A stretch of DNA of 64,000 bases, taken from NCBI RefSeq assembly GCF_003010915.2, contig NZ_CP028426.1:1674001-1738000 (forward strand), read 5' to 3'. The notes under the pieces are model-generated. The model had not been told where the DNA came from and searched no databases. It saw only the letters and a program-made list of their open reading frames with translations. This DNA is from Gulosibacter molinativorax (GTDB lineage: Bacteria; Actinomycetota; Actinomycetes; Actinomycetales; Microbacteriaceae). The position numbers and the translations under genes are program-made. The stretch's first letter is position 1; each line of letters begins with the position of its first letter. Shown here in pieces: positions 25,984 to 36,815 of this stretch.

Positions 25984-26019
25984 GACCAGGCTTTTCAGCC
26001 GGGGCTTCTCAGAAAACTT

Positions 26020-27051
<1,032 letters not shown>

Positions 27052-27101
27052 TCATTACGCACAACCGCGGCGCCGCAATTGCGACGCCGCGAGTGGTGGA
27101 G

Positions 27102-29300
27102 CTACAGCATGCAGCTGACGCAACCCTCGATCTCGGTTCCCTCGAGCGCGAGCTGACGAAGACGAATGTAGTACAGCGTCTTGATGCCCTTACGCCACGC
27201 GTAGATCTGCGCCTTGTTAATGTCACGCGTCGTCGCGGTGTCCTTGAAGAACAGCGTGAGCGACAGGCCCTGGTCGACGTGCTGCGTCGCCTCGGCGTAC
27301 GTGTCGATGATCTTCTCGTAGCCGATCTCGTACGCATCCTCGAAGTACTCGAGGTTGTCGTTGTTCATGAACGGCGCCGGGTAGTAGACGCGGCCGATCT
27401 TGCCTTCCTTGCGAATCTCAACCTTCGACGCGATCGGGTGAATCGACGACGTCGAGTTATTGATGTACGAGATCGAACCGGTCGGCGGCACAGCCTGCAG
27501 GTTGCGGTTGTACATGCCGTACTGCTGCACGTCGGCCTTCAGCGCCCGCCAGTCGTCCTGGGTCGGGATGTGGTGCTCGGCAAAGAGTTCGCGCACGCGT
27601 TCCGTCTTCGGTGCCCATTCCTGCTCGGTGTACTTGTCGAAGAATTCGCCGGATGCGTACTTCGAGTTCTCGAAGCCACCGAAGCGCTGGCCACGCTCGC
27701 GGGCGATGCTCATGGATGCGCGAATCGCGTGGTAGACGACGGTGTAGAAGTAGATGTTCGTGAAGTCGAGGCCCTCTTCGGAACCGTAGAAGACCCGCTC
27801 GCGGCCGAGGTAGCCGTGCAGGTTCATCTGCCCGAGGCCGATCGCGTGAGATGCGCTGTTGCCCTGGCGGATCGACGGCACCGAGTCGATGCTCGACATG
27901 TCGCTCACGGCAGTGAGGCCGCGGATCGCGGTCTCGATCGCCTTGCCGAGGTCGTCCGAATCCATCGCAAGCGCGATGTTCATCGAGCCGAGGTTGCACG
28001 AGATGTCGTCGCCGATCTCGTCGTACGAGAGGTCGGCGTTGTAGGTCGACGGGCTGTTGACCTGCAGGATCTCCGAGCACAGGTTCGACATGTTAATGCG
28101 GCCCTCGATCGGGTTCGCACGGTTCACGGTGTCCTCGTACATGATGTACGGGTAGCCCGACTCAAACTGGATCTCGGCGAGGGTCTGGAAGAACTCGCGC
28201 GCGTCGATCTTCGTCTTGCGGATGCGCGCGTCGTCAACCATCTCGTGGTACTTCTCCGAGACGGAGATGTCGCCGAACGGCTTGCCGTAGACACGCTCGA
28301 CGTCGTACGGCGAGAAGAGGTACATCGGCTGCTTGTTCTTCGCGAGTTCGAAGGTGATGTCCGGAATGACCACGCCGAGCGAGAGCGTCTTGATGCGGAT
28401 CTTCTCGTCCGCGTTCTCACGCTTCGTGTCGAGGAAGCGCATGATGTCGGGGTGGTGCGCGTTGAGGTACACGGCGCCAGCACCCTGGCGGGCACCGAGC
28501 TGGTTCGCGTAGCTGAAGGAGTCCTCGAGGAGCTTCATGATCGGGATGATGCCCGAGGACTGGTTCTCGATGTGCTTGATCGGGGCGCCGGATTCGCGCA
28601 CGTTCGAAAGGCTGAAGGCCACGCCGCCGCCGCGCTTCGACAGCTGCAGGGCAGAGTTGATCGAGCGGCCGATCGACTCCATGTTGTCTTCGATGCGCAG
28701 CAGGAAGCACGAGACGTACTCGCCGCGCTGCTTCTTGCCGACGTTGAGGAAGGTCGGCGTCGCGGGCTGGAAGCGACCGGAGACCATCTCGTCGACGAGC
28801 GCGGTGGCGAGCTGCTCATCCCCCTGCGCGAGGCCGAGCGCGACCATGAGCACGCGATCCTCGAAGCGCTCGAGGTAGCGCTTGCCGTCGAAGGTCTTGA
28901 GCGCATAGGACGTGTAGAACTTGAACGCGCCGAGGAAGGTCGGGAAGCGGAACTTCGCCTTGTAGGCGCGGTCGCGCAGCTGGCCGATGAAGTCGTACGA
29001 GTACTGCTCGATGACCTCGCGCTCGTAGTACTCGTTGTCGATGAGGTACGTGAGGCGCTCTTCGAGGTCGTGGAAGAAGACGGTGTTCTGGTTCACGTGC
29101 TGGAGGAAGTACTCGCGAGCAGCCTCGCGGTCCTTCTCGAACTGGATGCGGCCCTCAGCGTCGTAGAGGTTGAGCATCGCGTTGAGCGCGTGGTAATCGA
29201 GGCCCAAACTCTGGCCCTTCTTGTGCTCCACAATCACGCTGCCCTGGGCTGCGCTGCCTTCGGCAGTCACGCCGCTTTGTGCGTCGGTTGCTGTTGCCAA
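27102..29300 (-). CDS. nrdE: Ribonucleotide reductase class Ib, large subunit
   Basis: The 732-residue NrdE alpha subunit with the ten-stranded barrel. Catalytic elements include [14 protein letters not shown], the NLCSEI segment (radical Cys region), the [14 protein letters not shown] loop, and the C-terminal redox pair CVSC reduced by NrdH. It lacks the ATP cone, as expected for class Ib. Its start overlaps the end of nrdI. Confidence 0.97.
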   Translation of the reverse strand: MATATDAQSGVTAEGSAAQGSVIVEHKKGQSLGLDYHALNAMLNLYDAEGRIQFEKDREAAREYFLQHVNQNTVFFHDLEERLTYLIDNEYYEREVIEQYSYDFIGQLRDRAYKAKFRFPTFLGAFKFYTSYALKTFDGKRYLERFEDRVLMVALGLAQGDEQLATALVDEMVSGRFQPATPTFLNVGKKQRGEYVSCFLLRIEDNMESIGRSINSALQLSKRGGGVAFSLSNVRESGAPIKHIENQSSGIIPIMKLLEDSFSYANQLGARQGAGAVYLNAHHPDIMRFLDTKRENADEKIRIKTLSLGVVIPDITFELAKNKQPMYLFSPYDVERVYGKPFGDISVSEKYHEMVDDARIRKTKIDAREFFQTLAEIQFESGYPYIMYEDTVNRANPIEGRINMSNLCSEILQVNSPSTYNADLSYDEIGDDISCNLGSMNIALAMDSDDLGKAIETAIRGLTAVSDMSSIDSVPSIRQGNSASHAIGLGQMNLHGYLGRERVFYGSEEGLDFTNIYFYTVVYHAIRASMSIARERGQRFGGFENSKYASGEFFDKYTEQEWAPKTERVRELFAEHHIPTQDDWRALKADVQQYGMYNRNLQAVPPTGSISYINNSTSSIHPIASKVEIRKEGKIGRVYYPAPFMNNDNLEYFEDAYEIGYEKIIDTYAEATQHVDQGLSLTLFFKDTATTRDINKAQIYAWRKGIKTLYYIRLRQLALEGTEIEGCVSCML

Positions 29301-29686
29301 AACTGGTCCAATCCCTTGTCTACTTTGGTCACGTCGTCGGGCGTGCCGAAAAGTTCAAATTTGTATAGAACGGGGACGTTGCACTTTTTCGCAACGATGT
29401 CCCCCGCGAGTCCGTATGCGACACCGAAGTTGGTATTCCCGCTCACGATGACACCGCGAATCAACGCGCGATTCTCAGGCACGTTCAGAAACTTGATGAC
29501 CTGTTTGGGAACGGCCCCTTGCCCATTCCCCCCGCCGTAGGTGGGGAGGACCAGGACAAAGGGCTCGTCCGCGAGCACGGTGTCGTCGTTCGTGTGGAGC
29601 GGGAGCCGCTTGGCCTCACGGCCAAGCTTCTCCATAAAGCGGTGAGTGTTCCCGGACACGCTCGAGAAATAAATGAGCTGCGTCAC
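29267..29686 (-). CDS. nrdI: Flavodoxin-like NrdI
   Basis: The 139-residue NrdI flavoprotein supplies the oxidant for the manganese cofactor of NrdF. The FMN loop [11 protein letters not shown] is at the N-terminus; [10 protein letters not shown] and [10 protein letters not shown] follow. GTG 29686 is preferred over GTG 29695 because it gives the family start (M-x-x-L-YFSS) and a well-placed GGCGGGG ribosome site. The gene overlaps nrdE by 34 bp. Confidence 0.95.
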   Translation of the reverse strand: MTQLIYFSSVSGNTHRFMEKLGREAKRLPLHTNDDTVLADEPFVLVLPTYGGGNGQGAVPKQVIKFLNVPENRALIRGVIVSGNTNFGVAYGLAGDIVAKKCNVPVLYKFELFGTPDDVTKVDKGLDQFWQQQPTHKAA

Positions 29687-29708
29687 ATCCCCCACCCCGC
29701 CTAGACAG

Positions 29709-29945
29709 CTAGGCGCTGCGCGCCTGCGAGAGTTCGGTGATCTTGTCTGGGCGGAAGCCCGACCAGTGGTCGTCGTCGGTCACGACGACGGGAGCCTGCA
29801 TGTAGCCAAGCTCCTTGACGGCGGCGAGCGCCTTCTCGTCGGCCGAAACGTCGAAGACCTCGTACTCGATGCCCTGCTTGTCGAGTGCGCGGTAGGTGGC
29901 GGTGCACTGTACACAAGAGGGCTTGCTGTAGACGGCGATAGACAT
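29709..29945 (-). CDS. nrdH: NrdH-redoxin
   Basis: A 78-residue glutaredoxin-like protein with the NrdH active site CVQC (11-14), the APVV cis-Pro loop and the WSGFRPDKI motif typical of NrdH. It reduces the NrdE disulfide using thioredoxin reductase. First gene of the nrdHIEF operon. Confidence 0.96.
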   Translation of the reverse strand: MSIAVYSKPSCVQCTATYRALDKQGIEYEVFDVSADEKALAAVKELGYMQAPVVVTDDDHWSGFRPDKITELSQARSA

Positions 29946-30021
29946 GCGATTCGCACCCTTCCGAACGAAAAATTGATGATGACTCAAGCAACTTCTTGTG
30001 GTGCCCGATTCGGGCGAGAGC

Positions 30022-30072
30022 CACTAGATGTTGTGTCTGATGAGGCTAGCAGGACTAGATGGAGTATTACAA
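30022..30072 (-). promoter_or_regulatory. nrdH promoter with two NrdR-like boxes
   Basis: Two similar 15-mers, CACTAGATGTTGTGT (30022-30036) and GACTAGATGGAGTAT (30053-30067), are 31 bp apart centre to centre, three helical turns, the standard spacing of NrdR boxes. On the minus strand a possible promoter (TTGTAA at 30067-30072, TAGCCT at 30043-30048, 18-bp spacer) overlaps the upstream box. This fits repression of nrdHIEF by NrdR. Confidence 0.62.
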
Positions 30073-30080
30073 CCGTGTAG

Positions 30081-30179
30081 TTCTCCACATGTGAGTCCAC
30101 AGAAATGCGGCGTTTCACAACTGTTTTCCACTACATTTCACAAATACTCCACAGGTTGTCCCCCGTCTCCTGTGGATGA
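30081..30179. promoter_or_regulatory. Cluster of DnaA-box-like 9-mers upstream of nrdHIEF
   Basis: Five near-matches to TTATCCACA occur within 100 bp: TTCTCCACA (30081), GAGTCCACA (30093), TTTTCCACT (30124), TACTCCACA (30145) and, inverted, TGTGGATGA (30171). The first and last have one mismatch, the others two or three. The region is AT-richer than its surroundings. DnaA is known to act on nrd promoters in some bacteria; here it is inference. Confidence 0.4.
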
Positions 30180-30260
30180 GGCCCTCGCGGGCCACTCCGG
30201 AAAACGAAAGCCCTACACGGAACTCACGGACGTACGGAACTGAGAAAGAATTTCACCCCC

Positions 30261-31805
30261 ATGACAGAAAACCTCGCGGAGCCGATCAACCCAACCGGCA
30301 TCACTCTTACTGACCTCGCCCACAAGCTCGGGGTCCAGTACGAGGGCCCCGAAGTGCGCGTCACGAGCGTAACGAGTGCCTCCGACATCGCGACCGACGG
30401 CGCCCTGTTCGTCGCGCTCCCCGGCGCGAAGACCCACGGCGCCGAGTACGCCGACCGCGCCGCAAAGGCCGGCGCCACGGCGGCCCTGACCGACGAAACC
30501 GGTGCCGAGCGGACTCGTGCGGCCGGGCTCGCGACGCTCGTGCATCCTGCGCCCCGTGAGATCATGGGCGAGGCATCGCGGGCCGTCTATCACACGGATG
30601 CGGCCGCGACGAAGCTCATCGGCGTGACCGGCACGAACGGCAAGACCACCACGACCTACCTCCTGCAAGCGCTCTTCAACGCCCTCGAGCTGCGCAGCGG
30701 CCTGTCGGGCACCGTCGAGCGTCGCGTGGGCGACGAGGGTGTCGAGACCCGGGAGAGCGGCCGCCTCACGACCCCCGAGGCCGACTACCTCCACGGCCTC
30801 GTCGCTCGCATGGGCGAGGAGGAGGTCGAAGTTGCCGCCATTGAGGTCTCGGCTCAAGCAATCACCCACCACCGTATCGACGGGCTCCTGTTCGACGTGG
30901 CGATCTTCACGAACCTCTCGCAGGATCACCTTGACGATTACGGAACACTCGACAATTACTTCAACGCGAAGCTCCCCCTCTTTACTCCCGAACACGCCGC
31001 CCGCGGCATCACGCTGATCGACGACGAGTGGGGCCAGAAGCTCGCACGCGAGGCGACCATCCCCATGACCACGGTGTCGGGAAACGCCGAGGCGGATGCG
31101 GACTGGCACCTCAAAACCGAGGAGCTCGACCTCGAGCACACCGCGTTCGACCTCGTACACCGCGACGGCCGCACGTTCCACGCGACGGTGAACCAGCCGG
31201 GCTGGTTCGTGGCCCTCGACGCCGCGCTCTCGGTCATCGCCCTCACCGAACTCGGCCACGACCTCGAGCGCATCGAGAAGGCGCTCGGCCAGAGCGGCGA
31301 GATCGATGCGAACCTGCCGGGCCGCCTCGACCTCGTCAACCCCGACGGCAACGGCCCGCGCGTCTACGTCGACTACGGCCACACCCCCGAGTCCTTCCGC
31401 GTCGTGCTGAGCACCCTGCGCGGCTTCACCGAGGGCCGACTGTTCATGATCTTCGGTGCCGACGGCGATCGGGATGCGACCAAGCGCCCCGACATGGCGC
31501 GCTCGGCGGCGCTTGCGGATGTCGTGGTCGTCACCGACTACAACCCGCGGTTCGAAGACCCGGATGCGATCCGCGCGACGCTCATGCAGACCCTGCGCGA
31601 GGAGTTCCCCGACGTCGAGTCCTACGAGATCGCCGACTCTGCCGAGGGCATCGACAAGGCGGTCTCGCTCGCGACCTCGCAGGACATCATCTTTGTCGGT
31701 GGCCACGGCCACCGTAAGGACGTCGAGGTGGCGGGAAAGCTCATCCCCTACTCGGTGAAGGATGCGGTGCGCCAAGCGCTGAAACGCCACGGTTTCCGGT
31801 GCTAA
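30261..31805 (+). CDS. MurE-family Mur ligase (UDP-MurNAc-tripeptide synthetase-like)
   Basis: A 514-residue Mur ligase of the MurE branch. N-terminal UDP-binding domain (about 12-110), central ATPase with P-loop GVTGTNGKTTT (about 115-125), the carbamylated-Lys region FTNLSQDHLDDYG, and a C-terminal domain with GADGDRDATKRPDM and DYNPRFEDP. The last segment is the amino-acid-selecting motif; the usual DNPR is changed to YNPR, so the third-position amino acid may differ. It stands outside any dcw-type cluster, so it may be a paralogue. Confidence 0.88.
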   Translation: MTENLAEPINPTGITLTDLAHKLGVQYEGPEVRVTSVTSASDIATDGALFVALPGAKTHGAEYADRAAKAGATAALTDETGAERTRAAGLATLVHPAPREIMGEASRAVYHTDAAATKLIGVTGTNGKTTTTYLLQALFNALELRSGLSGTVERRVGDEGVETRESGRLTTPEADYLHGLVARMGEEEVEVAAIEVSAQAITHHRIDGLLFDVAIFTNLSQDHLDDYGTLDNYFNAKLPLFTPEHAARGITLIDDEWGQKLAREATIPMTTVSGNAEADADWHLKTEELDLEHTAFDLVHRDGRTFHATVNQPGWFVALDAALSVIALTELGHDLERIEKALGQSGEIDANLPGRLDLVNPDGNGPRVYVDYGHTPESFRVVLSTLRGFTEGRLFMIFGADGDRDATKRPDMARSAALADVVVVTDYNPRFEDPDAIRATLMQTLREEFPDVESYEIADSAEGIDKAVSLATSQDIIFVGGHGHRKDVEVAGKLIPYSVKDAVRQALKRHGFRC

Positions 31806-31835
31806 TTCCGGCGGTAGAGTAGCCACACAATCATT

Positions 31836-31869
31836 AGTCCTGCCTCGACAACCGCGTCGGGGCAGGACT
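31836..31869 (+). terminator. Strong hairpin after the MurE-like gene
   Basis: A 14-bp stem (AGTCCTGCCTCGAC with GTCGGGGCAGGACT, one T-G pair) with a 6-nt loop lies 31 bp after the stop and 20 bp before the next GTG. No clear T-run follows, so it may be a terminator, attenuator or RNA stabiliser. Confidence 0.5.
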
Positions 31870-31889
31870 CATCTTAAGGGTGGTGAAGT

Positions 31890-33179
31890 GTGAGTCAGGT
31901 CTTCGCGGTGATCCGCAAGCCCAACGTTGCTCGCCTGCTGTTCTCGCAGCTGCTCGCGCGATTCCCGGCGGGGATGCTCGCAGTCGGCCTGCTCGTGCAC
32001 GTGCAGCAGACGCAGGGAAATTACACGTCCGCCGGCGCCGTCATCGCGGCCTACGGCATCGGCCAGGGCATCTCCGGCCCGCTCGGCGGTCGCCTCATGA
32101 GCCGGTTCGGGATGCGCGGGGTCCTCATCCCGACGATGCTCGTATGTTCGCTCGCCCTCATCGGCATCGCGCTGCTGCGGATGCCGCTCGCACCCACCGC
32201 GGCGCTCGCCTTCGTGGCGGGCCTGACCGTGCCCGCGATTCCGCCCGCGGTGCGCACGATCTACCCCAAGGTCGCCAAGGGCCGCGACCTCCAGGCACTA
32301 TTCACGTTCGACGCGACGGTCCAGGAAATTATCTGGATCCTCGGGCCGCTGTCGATCGTCGCGATCTCTGCGTTCTGGGACACGACGGCGGGCATCCTGA
32401 TCGCCGCGATCGTGCTCTTCATCGGCAGCCTCTGGTTCGTGACCGCGCCCGAGGTGGGGTCGACGCGCATCCCGCCCGCGAGGCGCGCGATGGGCACCGT
32501 GCTGCGCAACCCCGTCCTGCTCATCATGGCGATCGTGTCGCTGCTCGTGATCGGCTCGTGGGGCGCGCTTGATGCGGCGATCGTCGCGCAGTACGGCCAC
32601 GACAGCCCGTACACCGCGTTCTTGCTCGGCTTCTCGGCGCTCGGGTCGCTACTCGGCGGCGTCTTCACGAGCCACCTGCCGATGCGCAAGCGTTCCCTTT
32701 CCATGCGCAGCATCGCGGCCGTGATCGGCGCGGGCTCGGCACTGCTGTGGGTCGATAACCCGTGGCTGCTCGGCGTCTCGGTGTTCATCGCGGGTGCCTC
32801 GTGCGCGCCGATCATCGCCGTCGCGAACGCCGCAGTCAGCGCATCCGTGCGTCAGAGCGAGAGCGCCGAGGCGTTCGGCTGGCTCGGCACCGCACAACTC
32901 GTCGGCTCCTCGATCGCGAGCGCCCTCGCCGGTATCGCGATCGACCGCCTCGGCGCGACCGCGGGCATGAGCGTCGGGGCAACCTTCGTCGTGCTCGCCA
33001 CGGTCGTCGCAATCGTCACGATTCGCTGGCAACCTGACCTCCGGGGCGCATCCCTCGAGCCCCGACCCGATACCGTGACAATCCCCGTCGTGCGTATGGG
33101 CATGTCGACCGACGCGCAGACGAGTACCGACACGGAGCCGCGCGGCGACGCGGATTGCAAAACAAATTCGGAAGAGTAG
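31890..33179 (+). CDS. MFS transporter
   Basis: A 429-residue major facilitator with 12 membrane segments up to about residue 378 and a polar acidic C-terminal tail. The loop between helices 2 and 3 is GGRLMSRFGMRG, the MFS signature. The GTG follows GGTGAAG. The substrate cannot be told; proteins of this type are commonly annotated as drug-efflux-like. It is followed 11 bp later by the aldo/keto reductase gene, so they may be cotranscribed. Confidence 0.85.
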   Translation: MSQVFAVIRKPNVARLLFSQLLARFPAGMLAVGLLVHVQQTQGNYTSAGAVIAAYGIGQGISGPLGGRLMSRFGMRGVLIPTMLVCSLALIGIALLRMPLAPTAALAFVAGLTVPAIPPAVRTIYPKVAKGRDLQALFTFDATVQEIIWILGPLSIVAISAFWDTTAGILIAAIVLFIGSLWFVTAPEVGSTRIPPARRAMGTVLRNPVLLIMAIVSLLVIGSWGALDAAIVAQYGHDSPYTAFLLGFSALGSLLGGVFTSHLPMRKRSLSMRSIAAVIGAGSALLWVDNPWLLGVSVFIAGASCAPIIAVANAAVSASVRQSESAEAFGWLGTAQLVGSSIASALAGIAIDRLGATAGMSVGATFVVLATVVAIVTIRWQPDLRGASLEPRPDTVTIPVVRMGMSTDAQTSTDTEPRGDADCKTNSEE

Positions 33180-33190
33180 GGTGAAGCGTC

Positions 33191-34018
33191 GTGAACGATC
33201 AAATCCCTTCGATTGAGCTCCGCGACGGACGCGCCATCCCACAATTGGGCCTCGGACTGTACAAGGTCCCGAACGATGAGACATCGGACCTCGTGCAGCA
33301 AGCGATCGAGATTGGCTACCGTCACTTCGATACCGCGTCCCTCTACGGGAACGAGGTTGGTCTTGGCGAGGGGCTGCGCGCATCCGGACTCCCCCGCGAG
33401 GATGCGTACGTCACCACCAAGGTCTGGCAGGACTGCCACGGCTACGACGAGACGCTGCGCGCGTTCGACGACTCGCTCGAGCGGCTCGGCCTGGAGGAAG
33501 TCGACCTCTATCTGATCCACTGGCCCGCGCCCGCGCAGGATCGCTACGTCGAGACGTGGGAGGCACTGCAGCGGCTCCACGACGAGGGCCGCGCGCACTC
33601 GATCGGCGTCGCGAACTTCAAGGAGCACCACCTCACGCGCCTCATCGAAGAATCGGGCGAGACGCCCGCATGCAACCAGGTCGAGCTCCACCCCTCGTTC
33701 GCCCAGCCCGAGCTGCGCCGCTTCCACGCCCAGCATCACATCGCGACCGTCGCGTGGTCGCCCCTCGCGCGCGGCGCCGACCTCGACAACACGGTGCTCA
33801 CCGACATCGCCGCGGCGCACGAGTGCACACCCGCGCAGGTCGTCCTCGCGTGGCACATGAAGCTCGGCAACGTCGCGATCCCGAAGACCGTCCACCCCGG
33901 CCGCCTGCGCGAAAACCTCGCCGCTGCGAACATCCAGCTCACGGCCGAGGAGTGCGCGAGCATCCTCACCCTCGACACCGGCGCGCGCCGGGGCAAGGAT
34001 CCGGACCTCTTCGACTAG
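33191..34018 (+). CDS. Aldo/keto reductase
   Basis: A 275-residue NADPH-dependent aldo/keto reductase (2,5-diketo-gluconate reductase type). The tetrad is visible: Asp in GYRHFDTASLYGNE with its Tyr, Lys in VTTKVW, and His in YLIHWP; the NADPH-binding AIPKTVHPGRLREN segment is near the C-terminus. Single-domain TIM barrel of usual length. The GTG start is 11 bp after the MFS gene. Substrate unknown. Confidence 0.92.
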   Translation: MNDQIPSIELRDGRAIPQLGLGLYKVPNDETSDLVQQAIEIGYRHFDTASLYGNEVGLGEGLRASGLPREDAYVTTKVWQDCHGYDETLRAFDDSLERLGLEEVDLYLIHWPAPAQDRYVETWEALQRLHDEGRAHSIGVANFKEHHLTRLIEESGETPACNQVELHPSFAQPELRRFHAQHHIATVAWSPLARGADLDNTVLTDIAAAHECTPAQVVLAWHMKLGNVAIPKTVHPGRLRENLAAANIQLTAEECASILTLDTGARRGKDPDLFD

Positions 34019-34097
34019 TCCCGTTCATCCGGCGGGATGAGATTCCCGCGCCCTCGCGTGGATGCACGGTTTAGCCCGGGCTGCGACAGTGGTAGCC

Positions 34098-35225
34098 ATG
34101 AGCACCACGATTTCGAAGCGTCTCCTCGGCAGCGTCGTCGCTGGCCTCACCGCCCTCGCGCTCCTGGCCGGCTGTGCTGGCGGCAGCGCGCAGGTTGATT
34201 CGGATGCCCCATCTGGCGCCGTCACCGAGGAGTACTCGGGCCAGGCGCCGCAGGACGGCGCAGCCGGGGACTCGAGCCAGGCCGAGCCCGCGCCGCAGGC
34301 TCCGGGCGACGAGTCGCAGGTCGCCGAGCGCGATGTCATCACGACCACCTCGGCCGATATTCGGGTCGAGGATGTGCCGGGCAGCGTCGGAAAGCTCGAG
34401 CAACTCGTCACGAAGCACGACGGTCGCATCGAGGCCCGCACCGAGCGCGTCAATGACGCCGTGCCCGAGGCGTATCTCACGGTGCGCATCCCCGCAGACC
34501 AGAACGACGCGTTCCTCACCGAGCTGAAGGAGCTCGGCGAGGTGATGCAGATCGAGACGCAGGCGCTCGACGTCACACTCGAGCGCGTGGACCTCGAGTC
34601 GCGCATCAGCAGCCTCAAGTCCTCCATCGCATCCCTCGAGGCCATGCTCGAAAAGGCCACGAACGTCGAGGACATGCTCGACATCGAACAGGAACTCGGC
34701 GACCGCCAGGCCGAGCTGCAGAGCCTCGAGGCCCAGCTCGAGGTGCTCTCGGAAGACGTCGCGATGTCGACCGTGTACGTGAACCTCTCGAGCAGCGCCT
34801 CGCCGCAGCCGATCGATGAGCCGTCCGGCTTCTGGGGCGGCCTCGTCAAAGGCTGGAACGACTTCGTCGCCTCGCTCAACGAGTTCGTAACCGACTTCGG
34901 CTACGCGATCCCGGGCCTCGTGCTCCTGCTTGTCATCCTGGGGCTGCTGTGGCTCTTCGTGGGGCGCCCGATCGTGCGCCGCGCCCGTAAGCGCGCTGCG
35001 GTACGCGGCGAGCAGTTGGATGCGCGGCCAGAGTGGCCGGGTCCCGGTGCGGCTGGTGCTGGTGCGGCGGCTCAGGCGACGCCCGATCGTCAGCAGCGGC
35101 CCGAGCCGGAGCACGCTGAAGCTGCGACCGCGGGCGAACCCTCGGACGCTCCGGATGCATCCGACGCATCCGATGCATCCACAAACCGCGACTCGGGCAT
35201 GCCGCCGCTGCCCAAGGTCGACTAG
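34098..35225 (+). CDS. DUF4349-type membrane lipoprotein
   Basis: A 375-residue lipoprotein. The signal peptide ends in the lipobox LLAGC near residue 26, followed by a disordered Ala/Gln/Pro region, a folded domain of the DUF4349 type with a long coiled coil (about 160-225), a C-terminal membrane segment (about 275-298) and a polar tail. ATG 34098 gives the intact signal peptide; an upstream ATG adds only a nonsignal extension. Function unknown for the family; it may span the envelope. Confidence 0.85.
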   Translation: MSTTISKRLLGSVVAGLTALALLAGCAGGSAQVDSDAPSGAVTEEYSGQAPQDGAAGDSSQAEPAPQAPGDESQVAERDVITTTSADIRVEDVPGSVGKLEQLVTKHDGRIEARTERVNDAVPEAYLTVRIPADQNDAFLTELKELGEVMQIETQALDVTLERVDLESRISSLKSSIASLEAMLEKATNVEDMLDIEQELGDRQAELQSLEAQLEVLSEDVAMSTVYVNLSSSASPQPIDEPSGFWGGLVKGWNDFVASLNEFVTDFGYAIPGLVLLLVILGLLWLFVGRPIVRRARKRAAVRGEQLDARPEWPGPGAAGAGAAAQATPDRQQRPEPEHAEAATAGEPSDAPDASDASDASTNRDSGMPPLPKVD

Positions 35226-35310
35226 CTCCGGCGCGGATTGAGCCTGTGCCCAAAGGCGGCGTATATGCTCGCGACAGCGAAACCGCATCAACCCCAGAGG
35301 AAATGCAGCA

Positions 35311-36231
35311 ATGGCAGACGCAACCGAACGCAATGAAGACCTGAACGGCGACGACTCGCTCGAGTCCGCCGCGTCATCGGCGGATGCACCCGAGGCCGAG
35401 TCTGTCCCCGACGCAGACTCGATTCCGCAGGCCGACTCGACGCCCGAGGTGGTCGGCGAGGAACAGGTAGTAGAGACCGAGGAGGAACGCATCGCGCGCG
35501 AAACCGAGGAGGAGCTGCTCTGGATCTTTCAGTCGACCGTCTTCGACAACGCCGGCCAGAAGATCGGCCGCGTCGGCCAGGTCTACCTCGACGACCAGAC
35601 GCAGAATCCGAACTGGGTCACCGTCAAGACGGGCCTGTTCGGGATGAAGGAGTACTTCATTCCGCTCGACGGTTCGGAACGCGCCGACAAGCGCATCACC
35701 GTGCCGTTCGCAAAGGCAACCGTGCTCGCCGCGCCCCGCACTGAGGTCGATCAGAACCTCTCTCCTTCGGAAGAGGACGCGCTCTACAACCACTACCAGG
35801 TTGAGGGCAAGATGACCGAGGCCGCATCGGAGGACGAGATCACGAACCTCGTCGAAGGCGATGGCACCGACACGACTTCGGCAGACACCGCCGACGGCGG
35901 TATGGCAGCGGTCGGTACCGATTTCAGCGCAGAGACTGACACCGAGACCGGAACCGACACCGCGGCAAGCACTCAAGAAAACACCGAGCAGTCCGCATCC
36001 GCGGCGCCGTGGGAGATCTCCGGCGACGACGAGACTGCCACCACCGAAACCGTCGCACCGTGGCACCGTGGTGACGAGGAGCCCAGCGAGGCTAAGTCGG
36101 AGTTCGACGCGCTGATCAGCGACGAGCAGCCCGCGAATACCTCGACCCATGTTCCGAACGAAGTGTTTGCCCGTCCCGAAGACACCGACACCGCGACCGA
36201 AGAAACGACCGACCCCGACCAGCGTCAGTAG
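35311..36231 (+). CDS. PRC-barrel domain protein with acidic flanks
   Basis: A 306-residue acidic protein. Residues about 68-150 (LLWIFQSTVFDNAGQKIGRVGQVYLDD ... PFAKATV) form a PRC-barrel-like domain. Both flanks are disordered and rich in Asp, Glu, Thr and Ala. There is no signal peptide or membrane segment. PRC-barrel proteins take part in RNA processing and in stress responses; the specific role is unknown. Confidence 0.82.
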   Translation: MADATERNEDLNGDDSLESAASSADAPEAESVPDADSIPQADSTPEVVGEEQVVETEEERIARETEEELLWIFQSTVFDNAGQKIGRVGQVYLDDQTQNPNWVTVKTGLFGMKEYFIPLDGSERADKRITVPFAKATVLAAPRTEVDQNLSPSEEDALYNHYQVEGKMTEAASEDEITNLVEGDGTDTTSADTADGGMAAVGTDFSAETDTETGTDTAASTQENTEQSASAAPWEISGDDETATTETVAPWHRGDEEPSEAKSEFDALISDEQPANTSTHVPNEVFARPEDTDTATEETTDPDQRQ

Positions 36232-36350
36232 CCTTGCGCATCCGATCAGCTGGCTATCAGTGTGATCGGAATACTGCCGCGCCCGATGCTGTTGTACCCC
36301 GTATCGAGCGCGACTCGAGGAATCGTCCAACTAATCAAGAGGAGTCAGCA

Positions 36351-36740
36351 GTGGCAACCGTTAACCTCAACCAAGACAACTTCGTCGAAACCGTTACCGG
36401 CGAGGGCATCCACTTTGTCGACTTCTGGGCTGACTGGTGTGGCCCTTGCAAGCAGTTCGGGCCTGTCTACGAAGAGGCGAGCAACGAGCACACCGACGTG
36501 AACTTCACGAAGGTAGACACCGAGGCGAACCAGCAGCTCTCGGCAAGCCTGGGCATCCAGTCGATCCCGACCCTCATGGCGTTCCGTGACGGCGTCCTCC
36601 TCTTCCAGCAGGCGGGCGCACTGCCCGCACGCGCACTCGAGGACGTCATCAAGGCAGTCAAGGAAGTCGACATGGACGACGTCCGCAAGAAGATCGCCGA
36701 GCAGGAACAGCAGGCGAACCAGGATGGCGCACAGGTCTAA
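36351..36740 (+). CDS. trxA: Thioredoxin
   Basis: A 129-residue thioredoxin with the active site WCGPC (C30, C33), the cis-Pro loop QSIPT and a charged C-terminal extension. The GTG at 36351 is preceded by AGAGGAG. It is the chromosomal counterpart of the arsenic-island thioredoxin and differs much from it in sequence. Confidence 0.94.
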   Translation: MATVNLNQDNFVETVTGEGIHFVDFWADWCGPCKQFGPVYEEASNEHTDVNFTKVDTEANQQLSASLGIQSIPTLMAFRDGVLLFQQAGALPARALEDVIKAVKEVDMDDVRKKIAEQEQQANQDGAQV

Positions 36741-36761
36741 CGGCAAGACGAAGCACTAACC

Positions 36762-36798
36762 AGAACGCACCCGCTGAGATTCTCAGCGGGTGCGTTCT
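36762..36798. terminator. Bidirectional terminator between trxA and the metal ATPase
   Basis: A perfect 18-bp inverted repeat with a single-base centre (AGAACGCACCCGCTGAGA, T, then its complement) is followed by GCTTTT on the plus strand. It separates two convergent genes. Confidence 0.92.
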
Positions 36799-36815
36799 GC
36801 TTTTCCGAGTCGGGG

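Noticed and set aside
30213..31826. Minus-strand open frame of 537 codons
   Set aside because: Antisense shadow of the MurE-family gene.
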